Part shown: positions 1 to 12,685 of the stretch, piece by piece
Position numbering within the stretch: position 1 is the first letter of the stretch
How the letters are laid out: each line of letters begins with the position of its first letter
Assembly: GCF_900747795.2 (NCBI RefSeq)
Contig: NC_041404.2
Location: 78,438,616 to 78,502,615, forward strand
Direction of reading: 5' to 3'
Length of the DNA: 64,000 bases
Source of the DNA: Erpetoichthys calabaricus
Lineage: Eukaryota > Chordata > Cladistia > Polypteriformes > Polypteridae
Translations under genes and position numbers: made by a program
Notes under the pieces: generated by a model
Databases searched by the model: none
Seen by the model: only the letters and a program-made list of their open reading frames with translations
Told to the model about the DNA's origin: nothing

Positions 1-189
1 GAGTCATAGTGAACTCCTCATTTTCTATAACCAATGTAGAGAATCAATTGAGAAGGCTAATATGATGTTAGTTTATATAGCTAAATATGTGGAATATAGG
101 TCAACAAGGTTATGCTTAGGCCACAGGTTATGATTGTGCCATCATCTGGAATACTGTACGCATTTTTGGTAGTTATATTACAAAAAAAG

Positions 190-960
190 ACAAAAGCACT
201 AGAGAAAGGCCAGAGATGATCAACTAAGCTGATTCCAGGACTTTGAGATATGAGCTATAAATAAAGATTAAAAGAGCTTTTTACTTTAACCAAAAATAGA
301 TTAAGAGGTTCGAAATAATCAGCCTTGTCACACAAAAAAAAGGTTTGGGGTAGCCACCCGTATACTTGAGCCCGGCTGCAAAAACACAAAATACGTTGTG
401 TACAGGTTTGAGTCCAAAACAGAACTGATCAACTGAAGGTAGTTGGAGGTGTTTTAAGGTCGATAAGGGGAAGTGATGCCATCAAAACAGGAACCAGAAG
501 TGACGTCGTCGGCACATAATCCGGAAGTGACATCATTGGACCCAGGCAAGATTTCCTGTGTTTGGTCTGCAGAGATAATAGAGAGAGGATTATTGCACTC
601 TACCATGCCCTGACCTGGCATGGAATTGCCCTCTTTTGAACTCTTTAACTGCCCCCCATGTGCACATGTGACAGAGGTGATTAAATGATTGAAAATTCAA
701 ATTCACCTGTTATTTTTAAATTAACAAGAACATGGGGATACAGATAGAAATTTGTTAAGAGTGAGATTCAAACTAATGTTAGAAAGTTTTTCTTCACAAA
801 ACAAACTATAGATACATTGAGTAAGTTACCAGGTATTATGGTAGACAGCAGGAATTTAGAGGCCTTTAAGAGTTAACCTGATGTCATTCTGGAAAATATT
901 GGAGAATAGGATTTTTTTGTGATTTTTGGGGATAATGGCCTTTCTGTATCAAAACTCTTC
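190..960 (+). mobile_element. CR1-like LINE 3' end, split by another repeat
   Basis: Two blocks (about 190-315 and 690-960) match in order the 3' end of the CR1-like LINE seen better at 43.6-44.1 kb and 60.64-60.99 kb. Shared landmarks are the region coding for a 'VQRRATK'-type segment, a 'gattaagaggt' step, and the 'gtttttcttcacaaaac' stretch followed by 'gatacattgagtaagtta'. The blocks are separated by unrelated sequence at about 317-675. No open frame survives. Family assignment rests on comparison inside the window and remembered CR1 sequence. Confidence 0.5.
317..675. repeat. Unclassified insertion inside the CR1-like tail
   Basis: This stretch interrupts the LINE tail. It is richer in CpG than its surroundings and holds two related blocks, 'gaagtgacgtcgtcgg' and 'ggaagtgacatcattgg'. 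The LINE text 'agaggt' stands on both sides, which may be a short target duplication. It looks like an interspersed repeat, but I cannot assign a family and the edges are approximate. Confidence 0.3.
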
Positions 961-1559
961 TAAAGTTCAAAGTTGGTATCAACCATGCTAGCAATCTTTC
1001 CAACAGGGAAATAGGAGAGAGTGATGGAGCAGCATTACAATGTGTGAACGAGAGAAGCTATTAGCAAAAGGTGTCATGGGCAATCATTTGTCACTTACAT
1101 AAATAGACAGATAGAACTTTGTTTCAAGGGGGAAATTCAGCTTTTTAAAGCCAATAACCATTTCTTTGGTTGTGCTGATGGTAAGTTGCAACCAATTCCT
1201 TCTTCACCAAGAAGCAAAGTTCTCCCCCTGTCTCCTATATTCTGTTCCATCCCCCTTATCAATACACCTTATAAGTGCAGAATCACATCTGAGAATGTGT
1301 GCAAGTGACATGACCTGGTGTTATATTTATAGTCTGAGATGTACAGTGAAGAGAAAAGGAGATAGGCCTGCTCATTATGGTGCTCCAGTGTTTCTCACAT
1401 TTATATCATAGACACAGTCCCTGAGTCTTTTAACTGTTTTCAACTGGACAGAAAGTCCATTAACCAGGACCCCATGGGCTCATCCACTTGCATATCTCTT
1501 AGCTTAACCCTTAACAGGAATGACTTTGATGTATTGAAGGCACTAGAGAAATAAAAAAA

Positions 1560-2500
1560 CAGAATCCTCACACAGCTATCAGCTTTGTCCGGGTAAGAAG
1601 AGGCCTTGTGGAGCAGATTGCATCCTCCACCCCATTCATTTCTGTATTCTGTAGGTAAACTGCAGTGGGTCCAGGTGGTCTATCACAACAAGATTCATAT
1701 TGCCCAGAACCAACCCCTCAAAGGTCTTCATGATATTAGACCTAAGGGTCACTGGTCTTTATTCATTAGATGAAGAGGTGCCTGCCTTCTTTGGAACAGG
1801 AACGATGTAGAATATTTTCCATAACAATAACAAAAGCACTTTGTGAAGCCTTAGGGACAGACTGAACAGGTGACAGAGGACACCATAAAGTTGGTGAGCA
1901 CAGGCCTTAAGAACTCAAGGACTGACTCTATCTGGTCCCACAATTTTCCTGTGTGTAGCTTCCTCAGTTTCCTACTTACTTGGTCTTCAGTTATGAACAG
2001 CCCCTAATGATGATCAGAGGTGTACTCATCACTGGCATTTCCAGTGGAAGTGGTAGGTGTTTTTGATGTAGTAGGGATGGTGTGGGGAGACGTATCATTG
2101 GAAGAAGGTGGCAGAAGGATGGAAAATCTGTTCAAAAGTTGATGATAGCTTTTTCCACATCTCTTATTAGCACCCGAGCCCTGGATTTCCATTCCAGATA
2201 TCTTTCATGTTATTCTGAGTGATTTTGTTTTCTATTTTAAGTTTGTAAGCTTCCCTTTCCTTCACTCAGCTTCTTCTTCAGCACTCGCTGTGTGTCCTTC
2301 AGAGATTTTGGTCACCGGATTTGAATGCTTTCTTTTTCTCATTCAGTAGACTTTTTAGCTCCTTAATAACCCAGGGCTTGCTGTTTATTAAACAACACAC
2401 TGTCTTTGAGGGTTACTTACAGTAGCTTTGTAGCATCACTCTGGACAATTATTTAAGCCTGCAATTGCTCCCTGAAACCCTCTAAAATGACTTATATAAC
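1560..2500 (-). pseudogene. L2/Rex1-type LINE relic: endonuclease-RT linker and RT start
   Basis: Read on the minus strand, the segment holds a decayed LINE open reading frame. Recognisable pieces in order are 'KPWVIKELKSLLNEKKKAFKSGD' territory near 2310-2390, a serine/threonine-rich linker (2004-2192), 'ITEDQVSRKLRKLH' near 1960-2000, a segment corresponding to 'VLWKTS...VPVPKK' near 1800, and 'GVDDAI' near 1600. These match the order in L2/Rex1-type LINEs, and the same order appears at 21.3-22.0 kb. Several frameshifts and stops make it a dead copy. Both ends are missing. Confidence 0.5.
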
Positions 2501-2559
2501 TCCATAATTTCACTTCTGCTTTACAGAGTTGTAGGATGTCAGCCACATGCAAGACATAC

Positions 2560-2745
2560 TAACTTACACTACCCCACATATGTTTGGAATTTGGAATGAA
2601 ACCATTACCTGCTAACCTATATTACCCTGCATGTGTGTGACATGTGGGATGAAACCACAGTACTTGGAGGACACCCACGCAGACACTGCACTCCATATAG
2701 ACAGTGACTGGGCCCAAACTCAAATCACTGTCTATGGAGCGGTGG
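2560..2745 (-). mobile_element. tRNA-headed fish SINE copy, minus
   Basis: The reverse complement reads like the common fish SINE with a tRNA-like head and L2-like tail: a block around 'ctgcgtgggtgtcctcc', then 'gtactgtggtttcatccc', then 'catgcagggtaatatagg'. Together with the next entry it forms a head-to-head inverted pair. It is strongly diverged and the edges are approximate. Confidence 0.5.
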
Positions 2746-2749
2746 GTTA

Positions 2750-2960
2750 TCAGCCTTCCTGTGTGAAGTTTTCATGTTCTCCTCATATCCATGTAAGTTT
2801 CTTCTGGTATTCCAGTTTCTTCTTGCATCCCAAAGATATGTAGGTTAGATTGATTCAAAATGGTCCAAGACTATGGGTGCATGAGTAAGTGTCCCGCATG
2901 ATGGACTGGTGTCTGCTTCATAATTAGCTCCTGTTTTCAATTAATGCTATTTAGTAGGTT
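2750..2960 (+). mobile_element. tRNA-headed fish SINE copy, plus
   Basis: Same SINE family in the opposite direction: 'gtgaagttttcatgttctcc', 'catgtaagtttcttctgg', 'ccaaagatatgtaggttaga', and 'gatggactggtgtctgc' at the tail. The head is missing, presumably because this copy abuts the inverted one. It is old and diverged. Confidence 0.55.
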
Positions 2961-3193
2961 CCCTCCAATTTTAAATTGAAGAGGGTGGCTAAGAGAATTA
3001 GTATAATGTGCTAATGGGAGATCAAAAGTGTTTTTGCTCTATTATGACAATTTAAAGGGCTGACATTGCTTTATTATCCTGGTACATGTGCTGGTTCAAT
3101 GTAAAATATATTGATGGATTTGGAAAACAGATGGAGGAAAACTTGCCAAACAAAAATCCATTGGCATTCTATGTTCAAATATAAAACCACATA

Positions 3194-4811
3194 CAGTGGT
3201 GTGAAAAACTATTTGCCCCCTTCCTGATTTCTTATTCTTTTGCATGTTTGTCACACAAAATGTTTCTGATCATCAAACACATTTAACCATTAGTCAAATA
3301 TAACACAAGTAAACACAAAATGCAGTTTTTAAATGATGGTGTTTATTATTTAGGGAGAAAAAAAATCCAAACCTACATGGCCGTGTGTGAAAAAGTAATT
3401 GCCCCCTAGTTAAAAAATAACCTAACTGTGGTGTATCACACCTGAGTTCAATTTCCGTAGCCACCCCCAGGCCTGATTACTGCCACACCTGTTTCAATCA
3501 AGAAATCACTTAAATAGGAGCTGCCTGACACAGAGAAGTAGACCAAAAGCACCTCAAAAGCTAGACATCATGCCAAGATCCAAAGAAATTCAGGAACAAA
3601 TGAGAACAGAAGTAATTGAGATCTATCAGTCTGGTAAAGGTTATAAAGCCATTTCTAAAGCTTTGGGACTCCAGCGAACCACAGTGAGAGCCATTATCCA
3701 CAAATGGCAAAAACATGGAACAGTGGTGAACCTTCCCAGGAGTGGCCGGCCGACCAAAATTACCCCAAGAGCGCAGAGATGACTCATCCGAGAGGTCACA
3801 AAAGACCCCAGGACAACGTCTAAAGAACTGCAGGCCTCACTTGCCTCAATTAAGGTCAGTGTTCACGATTCCACCATAAGAAAGAGACTGGGCAAAAACG
3901 GCCTGCATGGCAGATTTCCAAGACGCAAACCACTGTTAAGCAAAAAGAACATTAGGGCTCGTCTCAATTTTGCTAAGAAACATTTCAATGATTGCCAAGA
4001 CTTTTGGGAAAATACCTTGTGGACTGATGAGTCAAAAGTTGAATTTTTTGGAAGGCAAATATCCCGTTACATCTGGCGTAAAAGGAACACAGCATTTCAG
4101 AAAAAGAACATCATACCAACAGTAAAATATGGTGGTGGTAGTGTGATGGTCTGGGGTTGTTTTGCTGGTTCAGGACCTGGAAGGCTTGCTGTGATAGATG
4201 GAACCATGAATTCTACTGTCTACCAAAAAATCCTGAAGGAGAATGTCCGGCCATCTGTTCATCAACTCAAGCTGAAGCGATCTTGGGTGCTGCAACAGGA
4301 CAATGACCCAAAACACACCAGCAAATCCACCTCTGAATGGCTGAAGAAAAACAAAATGAAGACTTTGGAGTGGCCTAGTCAAAGTCCTGACCTGAATCCA
4401 ATTGAGATGGTATGGCATGACCTTAAAAAGGCGGTTCATGCTAGAAAACCCTCAAATAAAGCTGAATTACAACAATTTTGCAAAGATGAGTGGGCCAAAA
4501 TTCCTCCAGAGCGCTGTAAAAGACTCATTGCAAGTTATCGCAAACGCTTGATTGCAGTTATTGCTGCTAAGGGTGGCCCAACCAGTTATTAGGTTCAGGG
4601 GGCAATTACTTTTTCACACAGGGCCATGTAGGTTTGGATTTTTTTTTCTCCCTAAATAATAAAAACCATCATTTAAAAACTGCATTTTGTGTTTACTTGT
4701 GTTATATTTGACTAATGGTTAAATGTGTTTGATGATCAGAAACATTTTGTGTGACAAACATGCAAAAGAATAAGAAATCAGGAAGGGGGCAAATAGTTTT
4801 TCACACCACTG
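3194..4811 (+). mobile_element. Tc1-type DNA transposon, complete (copy A1)
   Basis: A complete 1618 bp Tc1 element. It starts cagtggtgtgaaaa and ends with the reverse complement, with TA at 3192-3193 and 4812-4813 as the target duplication. Each terminal repeat is about 212 bp (3194-3405 and 4600-4811). The inner end of each repeat carries 'tgtgtgaaaaagtaattgcc', a second copy of the outer motif 'tgtgaaaaactatttgcc', which is the IR/DR layout of fish Tc1 elements. A sister of exactly the same length lies inverted at 31069-32686. One nonsense codon disables the gene. Confidence 0.95.
3570..4592 (+). pseudogene. Tc1 transposase, one nonsense codon
   Basis: A 340-codon reading frame starting MPRSKEIQEQMR. 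Residues 1-60 form the paired-like helix-turn-helix that binds the terminal repeats, followed by the GRP hook-like motif ('SGRPTK', about 57-62). The catalytic triad is visible: D in 'LWTDES' (about 151), D in 'QQDNDPKHT', and E in 'SPDLNPIE', with 34 residues between the last two (DD34E). The frame is open throughout except codon 71 (3780-3782), which is TGA where the sister copy has CGA; this is a typical CpG-to-TpG change. Without it the protein would be the usual Tc1 length. The role would be cut-and-paste excision and insertion at TA. Confidence 0.93.
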
Positions 4812-5740
4812 TACCTGTTAAAACATGTTTGCATTAGTGCACTGTGGTGGAATGGCAGCATTTCCAGGGATGTTTTTTACTTTACACCAATGCTGGCTGG
4901 ACAGGCCCCATTCCCTTCCCTAAAATTGAAATAAATAATTTCCTTAAATGGATGGATGGTTAGTTGGATATTTACCACATTATGAAAACAAAATATAAGC
5001 AACTAAAAGACTCAAGTTGTGGCCAAATTTCAAATAAAAAAATTAAAAAACCATACTTCAAAAGAATGTTATGAAAAATGCCTCTCTGTGGGCTCTAAGC
5101 GAACATTAAGACCTGATGGGCTTTATCTGCATCACAGGTTGAAATGAGCATTTACAGCAATAAATCCTGTGCCAACTGTGCATTATGTTTAAAACATTTC
5201 AAATGACTTAATGAGTGATCAGTCACTTGCAAAGTGAGCTCCATTTGCTACTAAATACCTGTCACCAATTAAAATGGCAGGAAATGTTTGAGGCCTGCTC
5301 TGGAAATATTTTACTTTAGCTATGAATTTAAAGGAACTGATAGAAAAAGCATTCTGGCTGTACATATGCCTTCCCAATTTCTTCTCTTTGCCAAAAACAG
5401 AGTACAAATGGAGTAAAATGGGCCAGAGAACACAGAAAAAAATATAGCAACCTGCTGTGACATGAGGTAAAAAAAGAACCTCTTATGCTCAGGAAATGTT
5501 TCTGGGAAATATATTACTGGCTGCATCAATATGTATTAAAAATAATTTACTAACTCAAACTAAAAATGAACTTCAAAATCCAAGGTATGATAGTTCCACA
5601 CATGGAAACATTTTAAATATTATTTATTTGCAATAATACCTGTAAGCTTGTCTAATATCATTGTTCAGATCACTACTGTTGATCATGCAGACAACAGTGA
5701 GCAAGTTATATGAAAGACTATCAGAAATGTTCTGGGGAAA

Positions 5741-5870
5741 AGGTAGAAGTCTTCTCGTCTTCTGACCTGCTTAACCAGTTCAGGGTCACAGGTAGCATAA
5801 GGCAGGAGTAAACCCTGGAAAGGATGTCAGTCCATCAGAGAGCACAACCACAGCCAGCCACATTTAGAAA
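5741..5870 (-). mobile_element. SINE/L2-type tail fragment
   Basis: The reverse complement carries the usual tail of the fish SINE: 'gatggactgacatcc', 'agggtttactcctgcctt', 'gtgaccctgaactggtt', 'aagcaggtcagaag'. The head is absent. It is a short relic with no visible target duplication. Confidence 0.5.
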
Positions 5871-6709
5871 GTTAATATCGTTACAGGTTTAACACAGTCT
5901 GGAATGAGACAGAGGGATAAAATACAACCATTAGAATTTAGGAATTTTCTTTGTTTCTGCATAGCTAAATCAATCAATAAATCAAATATTTTGTCATCAA
6001 TCCATTTTCTGAACTCACTGTTTGCAATAGAGAAATTTTAAAACTGAAGCCAATCGTAGCGGTATTGAGTGAAAAGAAGGAACTAAACCTCAACGTGATT
6101 CCAGTCAGTCAATCAATAATTTATTTTCTGTGTTCATTCTTTTTCCATTATGCGGTTACGTGGAACTGGAGGTGAAATCGACAGAAAAATGAATGCAGCT
6201 TCTCCACAGTCATCCTCACCTGCTCGGCAGCTCGTGGGTGTGAATAGTACCACATCCTCGAAAGTTAACCAGTGACAGGTAAATCTGTCATATTAAGGCT
6301 GGTTTATACTTGAAGTGTTCATGTGGGGCAGAAGGGTCACATGGCAAAAATGACATCAGACATCCAACCACGCTCCCACATGTGGCTAATGTGTGCTGGG
6401 TGCTCGCATTGTGCTGTTCACGGAATTCACCACGTAACCAAAGTACGGAAGTTTGAGGAGAGGTTAGTAATGTTGACACTAGAATGATGGGCTGAATATG
6501 ACATGAAAAGTGCAACGAAGACATGCAAAAATATTTTATTCATCTGTGTAGGTCCCCCAGTCACAAGAATATTATACTCACCCTTCCTTCACCACTTTTG
6601 GTCACTCTAACTTCTTATTTTCCTCTTAAAGCCAGGGATAGCAGGCACAACTCTTCATCATCTTGTGGTAAGTATAAACAAACGCTTATGGTAAAGCAGC
6701 GTTTAGCAC

Positions 6710-6895
6710 TGTCGCCTCACATATACAGTGTTCAAATCGCACACCCAGTCATTGTTTGTGTTGCATTTGCATGTTCTCCCCTTGTTTGCATTGGGTTTCC
6801 TTCCAAATTACTCCAAATTGTTTGTGTGTGACAGTGAATCTTGTCTCTGGGACAGGCTCCAGACCTTGCTGCTCTAAATTAGATCAGCTTGTGAT
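6710..6895 (+). mobile_element. tRNA-headed fish SINE copy
   Basis: Order of blocks: 'agcactgtcgcctcac', 'gtgttcaaatcgcac' at the B-box position, 'gcatttgcatgttctccc', 'ttgggtttccttccaaat', 'gggacaggctccagac'. This is the full set expected for the tRNA-headed SINE, with a short deletion before the tail. It is diverged and inactive. Confidence 0.6.
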
Positions 6896-6984
6896 TTGCC
6901 TTCTTATGATCTTAAAAGCTTTGCATCAGGAACATTTATTTAGTATTGAAAAGATGTGGTGCATTGTTCTTAGCATACAATTTA

Positions 6985-8635
6985 CAGTTAGGTCCATAAA
7001 TATTTGGACAGAGACAACGTTTTTCTAATTTTGGTTCTGTACATTACCACGATGAATTTTAAATGAAACAACTCAGATGCAGTTGAAGTGCAGACTTTCA
7101 GCTTTAATTCAGTGGGGTGAACAAAATGATTGCATAAAAATGTGAGGCAACTAAAGCATTTTTTTAAGACAATCCCTTCATTTCAAGGGCTCAAAAGTAA
7201 TTGGACAAATTAAATAACTGGAAATAAAATGTTAATTTCTAATACTTGGTTGAAAACTCTTTGCTGGCAATGACAGCCTGAACTCTTGAACTCATGGACA
7301 TCACCAGATGCTGGGTTTCCTCCTTTTTAATGCTTTGCCATGTCTTTACTGCAGCGGCTTTCAGTTGCTGTTTGTTTGTGGGCCTTTCTGTCTGAAGTTT
7401 AGTCTTCAGCAAGTGAAATGCATGCTCAATTGGGTTAAGATCAGGTGACTGACTTGGCCATTCAAGAATTTTCCACTTCTTTGCTTTAAGAAACTCCTGG
7501 GTTGCTTTGGCTGTATGTTTTGGGTCATTGTCCATCTGTATCATGAAACGCCGCCCAATCAGTTTGACTGCATTTAGCTGGATTTGAGCAGATAGTATGT
7601 CTCTGAACACCTCAGAATTCATCTGCTGCTTCTGTTCTGTGTCACATCATCAATAAACACTAGTGTCCCAGTGCCACTGGCAGCCATGCACACCCAAACC
7701 ATCACACTGCCTCCACCGTGTTTTACAGATGATGTGGTATGCTTTGGATAATGAGCTGTTCCACACCTTCTCCATACTTTTTTCTTGCATCATTCTGGTA
7801 GAGGTTGATTTTGGTTTCATCTGTCCAAAGAATGTTTTTCCAAAACTGTGCTGGCTTTTTTAGATGTTCTTTAGCAAAGTCCAATCTAGCCTTTCTATTC
7901 TTGAGGCTTATGAGTGGCTTGCACCTTGCAGTGCACCCTCTGTATTTACTTTCATGCAGTCTTCTCTTTATGGTAGACTTGAATATCAATATGCCTACCC
8001 CCTGGAGAGTGTTGTTCACTTGGTTGGCTGTTGTGAAGGGGTTTCTCTTCACCATGGAAATGATCCTGCGATCATCCACCACTGTTGTCTTCCATGGACG
8101 TCCAGGTCTTTTTGTGTTGCTGAGTTCACCAGTGCTTGCTTTATTTCTCACAATGTACCAAACTGTAGATTTTGCCACTCGTAATATTGTAGCAATTTCT
8201 CGGATGGGTTTTTTCTGTTTTCACAGCTTAAGGATGGCTTCTTTCACCTGCATGGAGAGCTCCTTTGACCGCATGTTGTCTGTTCACAGCAAAATCTTCC
8301 ACATGTAAGCATCACATCTCAAATCAACTCCAGGCCTTTTATCTGCTTAATTGATAATGATATAACGACAGACTTGACCCACACCTGCCCATAAAATAGC
8401 CTTTGAGTCAATTGTCCAATTACTTTTGAGCCCCTGAAATGAAGAGATTGTGTTAAAAAAATGCTTTAGTTGCCTTTCATGTTTATGCAATCATTTTGTT
8501 CACCCCACTGAATTAAAGCTGAAAGTCTGCACTTCAACTGCATCAGAGTTGTTTCATTTAAAATTCATTGTGGTAATGTACAGAACCAAAATTAGAAAAA
8601 AGTTGTCTCTGTCGAAATATTTATGGACCTAACTG
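6985..8635 (-). mobile_element. Tc1-type DNA transposon, second family, complete ends
   Basis: A 1651 bp element starting cagttaggtccataaatatt and ending with its reverse complement, with TA at 6983-6984 and 8636-8637. Terminal repeats run about 222 bp (6985-7206 and 8414-8635) and their inner ends hold 'tcaaaagtaattggaca', again an IR/DR layout. The transposase lies on the minus strand and is broken. The TIR sequence is unlike that of copies A1 and A2, so this is a separate Tc1 family. Confidence 0.93.
7239..8274 (-). pseudogene. Tc1 transposase of the second family, decayed
   Basis: Begins MRSKELSMQVKEAI at 8274 and ends 'VIASKEFSTKY' at 7239. The N-terminal helix-turn-helix is present, then 'KRPGRPWKTT', 'LWTDETK' with the first catalytic Asp, 'MDNDPKHTAK' with the second, and 'SPDLNPIEH' with the Glu, 34 residues apart (DD34E). 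Breaks: a stop shortly after 'ILKL' near 8230, a frame change near 7790 where the reading moves into '[11 protein letters not shown]', and another near 7620 just before 'MNSEVFRD'. It is more decayed than copies A1 and A2, so probably older. Confidence 0.88.
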
Positions 8636-8794
8636 TAAATGTCCCACCTACTGCAAATAAACATTTTAGTAAATATAAACTCTTCAAGTTACACCCTATA
8701 GAATAGATGTGCCATCTGCATATGTTTTCTCATATGCTAGTCTTTTACCTGTTCAGTATTTATAAACTTAATAACTGTTTTTAAAATACAGTGT

Positions 8795-8973
<179 letters not shown>

Positions 8974-11900
8974 CAGTATATATAAAGTTAAAAAAAGCAC
9001 ACTGCAGCTTTCTGCATTGTAAGGGTAAAGTAACACAGACATACAACCCAACCCATCCAGCAAAATTCCACACTTTAACTTTTCAGACTACCACATCCAG
9101 ACAGAGGGCTCTTGGACACACATCAGGCTTGCTTTATTTGTCTTAGTAAATTGATAAAATAACAGCAACTTATCAGATAACATTTGATAGATCCCTGGCT
9201 GACCAATCAGTCCATCACTGGTATCAACCCTAGATGCAGGGCAGTATTAGCCATATGAGCGAAACGAAAAATTTAAGTCCTCAAAAAAAAAAGTAATAAT
9301 AATAACTCTTAAGTTCTTCAGTGAGTGCTGGCTTGCTAGGCACCCACTGTCTGCACAACCTGAAGTGACGCCAATTAAGACAATGAAACAGACAAGCTTC
9401 AGCTCAATATAGAAATATAACCACATTGCAAAATGTGCCTAAAATCCTATAATAGATTAAACCTCACAGCCAGAAGGATTTAGCATTAGCATGGAAGAAG
9501 AACTGGCTGGGTATGAAGGTAAAGTTAACGTCATGGAAATTGGAGTGGAAGTGACATAACTGCCCAGAAGCAAGAGGCTAACATCAGTGAGTCTAATGAT
9601 GGAGCCTGATGATCAGCATTGTACAGTATTGTAGGCAATTCTTTAGAAGAGTGGTTGTTCAGCAAGAAGCTATCTTAATATTTGTCATTTATTCATTTTT
9701 GTTCTGCACCCCATTCAGATTTATAGATTATCTTTCCTTTATACAGATAGCTAAAAAGTACAGTATTGTGATTCACCTTTTTCTGTTGATTCTGTATAAT
9801 TTTGTAAGAAAAAATTGAATACTGTAGTACATATACAGTAGTTCTTTTTTCCTATTTATTGTCCGTATTTCTTATAGTACATTTTGTTCAGGTTTAATTG
9901 CTTTGCTTGAAGGAATATGCATATATCTTATTGTGTTTGTTTCTATTTTTGAGAAAACAAAGTAACTGGATGATGATATATTTAAAGAAAATGTTTAAAA
10001 AGCCAAAAACAGTCACATGAATGAAAGAAATCTTAATGTGGCCCTGCCTAGATAAGATGCCAATCAATCAATCTATCAATCAATCAATCAATCAATCAGT
10101 CACTTTCTGAATCTGATGTTTCCCCATTTAAAGGTTTGGAGAGTCAGAATCACAAATGACAGCACCGTGGGTTAGAATGGTATACCTTTGATGGGAAGCC
10201 AGTAGTCAATCTATTCAACTAAGTAATCTATGTTTCCTTTAAAAGTGTAGTGAAGTGTTAACAAAGAAAGCAAGACTAACATTGTGGCTTCAGCATGCCA
10301 TTGTGAGTGTTTAAGGCTGCAGAACTTTGTCATATTCATTTAGAAAATTTTGTATTGTGCTTTTCTTTAACCAAAAAAAAAAAAAAAAACAATGACCTGC
10401 CTTATTCCTAGGTAATCAGCATGGGAAGGGCATGGCCATTTTGAATTTTTCAAAACAACCTGTCAACCAATAAGATTTTTTGTAAACAACCCTATTGGCT
10501 GCTTTAAGTCAGGAGCCCATGCTAATTATGGGAATGCTTAGAGGTCACCCACAGATAAAAGTGCTCTCAGACACATATGCAATTCAAATTATGCCTGGAA
10601 AATAAGTCCTCTCCACTTCTCAAAACTGATACAGGATGACTTCAAAATCTGCATGGCTGTATACCATCTGCTAACCTCAGCCAGCTAATTATTATGAAGT
10701 GAAGGTCTTTATCATTAAGTCATCCTAATTTCTATCCTGTTATAATTCAGGATAGATGCTGCTAAATGCACAATTGAAATTCCTTTTCCATCAGAATAGC
10801 AAAATGTCGATGCAATGTCACCCCCTGCACAGTGCAACAAGGATGAGGGAAACAGGAGCAATGCAGTTTCCAGCTCTGAATCATTGACTTTTTGAACCTA
10901 CTGTTTCCATCTGATTGTTGTTGCAACTTGGGAGACAACGTCCATCCTGGCAGCAGCAGGTGTAAGGCAGGTACCAACCCTGGATGGAAGGCCAGTCATC
11001 GATGTATCAGTTATCCACTTTCTGTACCTATGTATCCATTTTAAGACTGTGAAAAGCCAGAGCCTATGCTGATGGGACACATACCAACTCTGGATAGTAA
11101 TTAGTACTTAAGCAGTCAATCAAATGTTATTTGATACAGTGCTATTAATAGTATGCACCACCACAAGAGACTTTACACAGTAAACAGGATTTATTATGAA
11201 TGTGAAAAACTCATAGAAGAAATACAAATGGAGTTGACCGACACTAGGAAGAGGAAGGAAATGACCTGACATCAAGAACAGAGAACAACATATTAAAGAA
11301 ATCAATAGAAACAAGAAAGGTTGCAGTAGAGATTTCTTGAGAGACTTAAAACACAAAGAACAGCTCTAAAAAGCAAGTGCAAATGAGTGGATGTTCAGCC
11401 TTGATTTAAGTTACATTAATCAGTGGACCATGACATAGACTTCTCAGTGAAAGGTCACAATGCAAAATGATCCTTCACCAAGAGTTGGGTAGAAATGTTA
11501 TAGGAAAGTGAGAAGACATCTTCTGTGTACTGGGATGGAAAATTGGATGTCACTGTACAGTACATGGTGTGTCTAAGACAAGATGTGTATCGATCCTCAA
11601 AGCGGCATCAAAATAAAGCTACTTTCACACTAAAACCATACCATTATTCTTTGATATTCTTTTACAAAAAAAGCTGTTTAAATATTTATGAGGCTTTTAT
11701 TTTGAGCAAAAGAGTCAATTACTCAGATTTAGTGAGGCAGAATTAGTTTACATCCAAGAAATAAAAAACACTATTTCACAATAAAGCAGATACTGTGCCT
11801 TTTTATCACCTATTCATTTTTGACCCTGGTTAATCCAGTCCAGATCTCTGGGGCCTAGAGAGTATGCTGGCAACATCAGAGCACAAGGTGGGAACAAAAC

Positions 11901-12416
11901 CTGAATGCAGTGCCAGGCATCACAGAGCCATTCTGTCATACAGAGTATAAAGACATCGCCAACTCAGACAGTGATGTCAACAATAACAATACACCCTGAA
12001 ATGATAAGCTGTTTAAAAATGAATGGATGCATCAAAGTCACCAATAAGGGTGTCCAGAATTTCACTGCTTATTATATTAGTAAATGTACAACACTTAACA
12101 ATGATCTTGGCATTAAAATGTTGTAAATGCTCACTGCTCCTCACTTCTTCAGAGTAATGTCAGTGTCCCAGTGATTAATTATGTGGTGATAATAGCATTA
12201 CACCCTGGTTATGGTTATACTGGAGCACCATCCTTGGTCTTTCTTCTTCTTCTTCTTTTTCTTGTTGTTTTTCTTGTATTTTCCACTTTAAGTTCCATTT
12301 AATTGTGAATTATTTTCCCTGTATTATTCCAAATACAGAAGGAGAGGCTGATTGAGAAACGTAGATGACTGGGAGAGGAAACATTACCCGAAAGCAAAGG
12401 CAAAGGATTCTTTCTA
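8974..12416. other. Mostly unassigned AT-rich sequence
   Basis: No gene is supported. It holds a (CAAT)n run at 10061-10098, a poly-A of about 17 at 10372-10389, and worn pieces that recall the SINE tail near 10960-11100 and 11820-11930 ('aaggtgggaacaaaacctg', 'gcagtgccaggcatcac'). The remaining short open frames look random. Confidence 0.5.
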
Positions 12417-12503
12417 CCTGTGCCCGTGGCTGGCTGGGATAGACTAGAGGTGACTGGCAACCCTGCCCTGGATAAGCAGGTATTGAAAATGGATGGATAG
12501 ACA
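12417..12503 (+). mobile_element. SINE/L2-type tail fragment ending in GGAT units
   Basis: The run 'ggctggctgggataga', 'ctggcaaccctgccctgg', 'ataagcaggtattgaaaatg', 'gatggatagac' is the common fish repeat tail with its short GGAT-type 3' end. The head is missing and no clear target duplication was found. Confidence 0.5.
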
Positions 12504-12544
12504 ATTAAGGTATGGACATTCCTCCGGTTCTTGACCAAATTTGG

Positions 12545-12685
12545 GCTCCCTGTCTTTTTTCCCACATTGGGTCAGTGTTTTGGGGCCAATGTTGCCTGAA
12601 TCTGCAAAACCCAGTTGGGCCATTGTTGGCTGCACACATAGGGCCAATATGTTTGCCTACACTGGCCCAAGGTCAATTTGTTTGA
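12545..12685. repeat. Imperfect GGGCCAA-type repeats
   Basis: At least five related blocks sit within 140 bp: 'cacattgggtcagtg', 'ttggggccaatgttg', 'gttgggccattgttggc', 'tagggccaatatg', 'actggcccaaggtc'. They resemble a degenerate minisatellite with spacing near 30-40 bp. Function unknown. Confidence 0.45.

Noticed and set aside
7663-8308. Plus-strand frames opposite the second Tc1 transposase
   Set aside because: They are antisense shadows of the minus-strand transposase.
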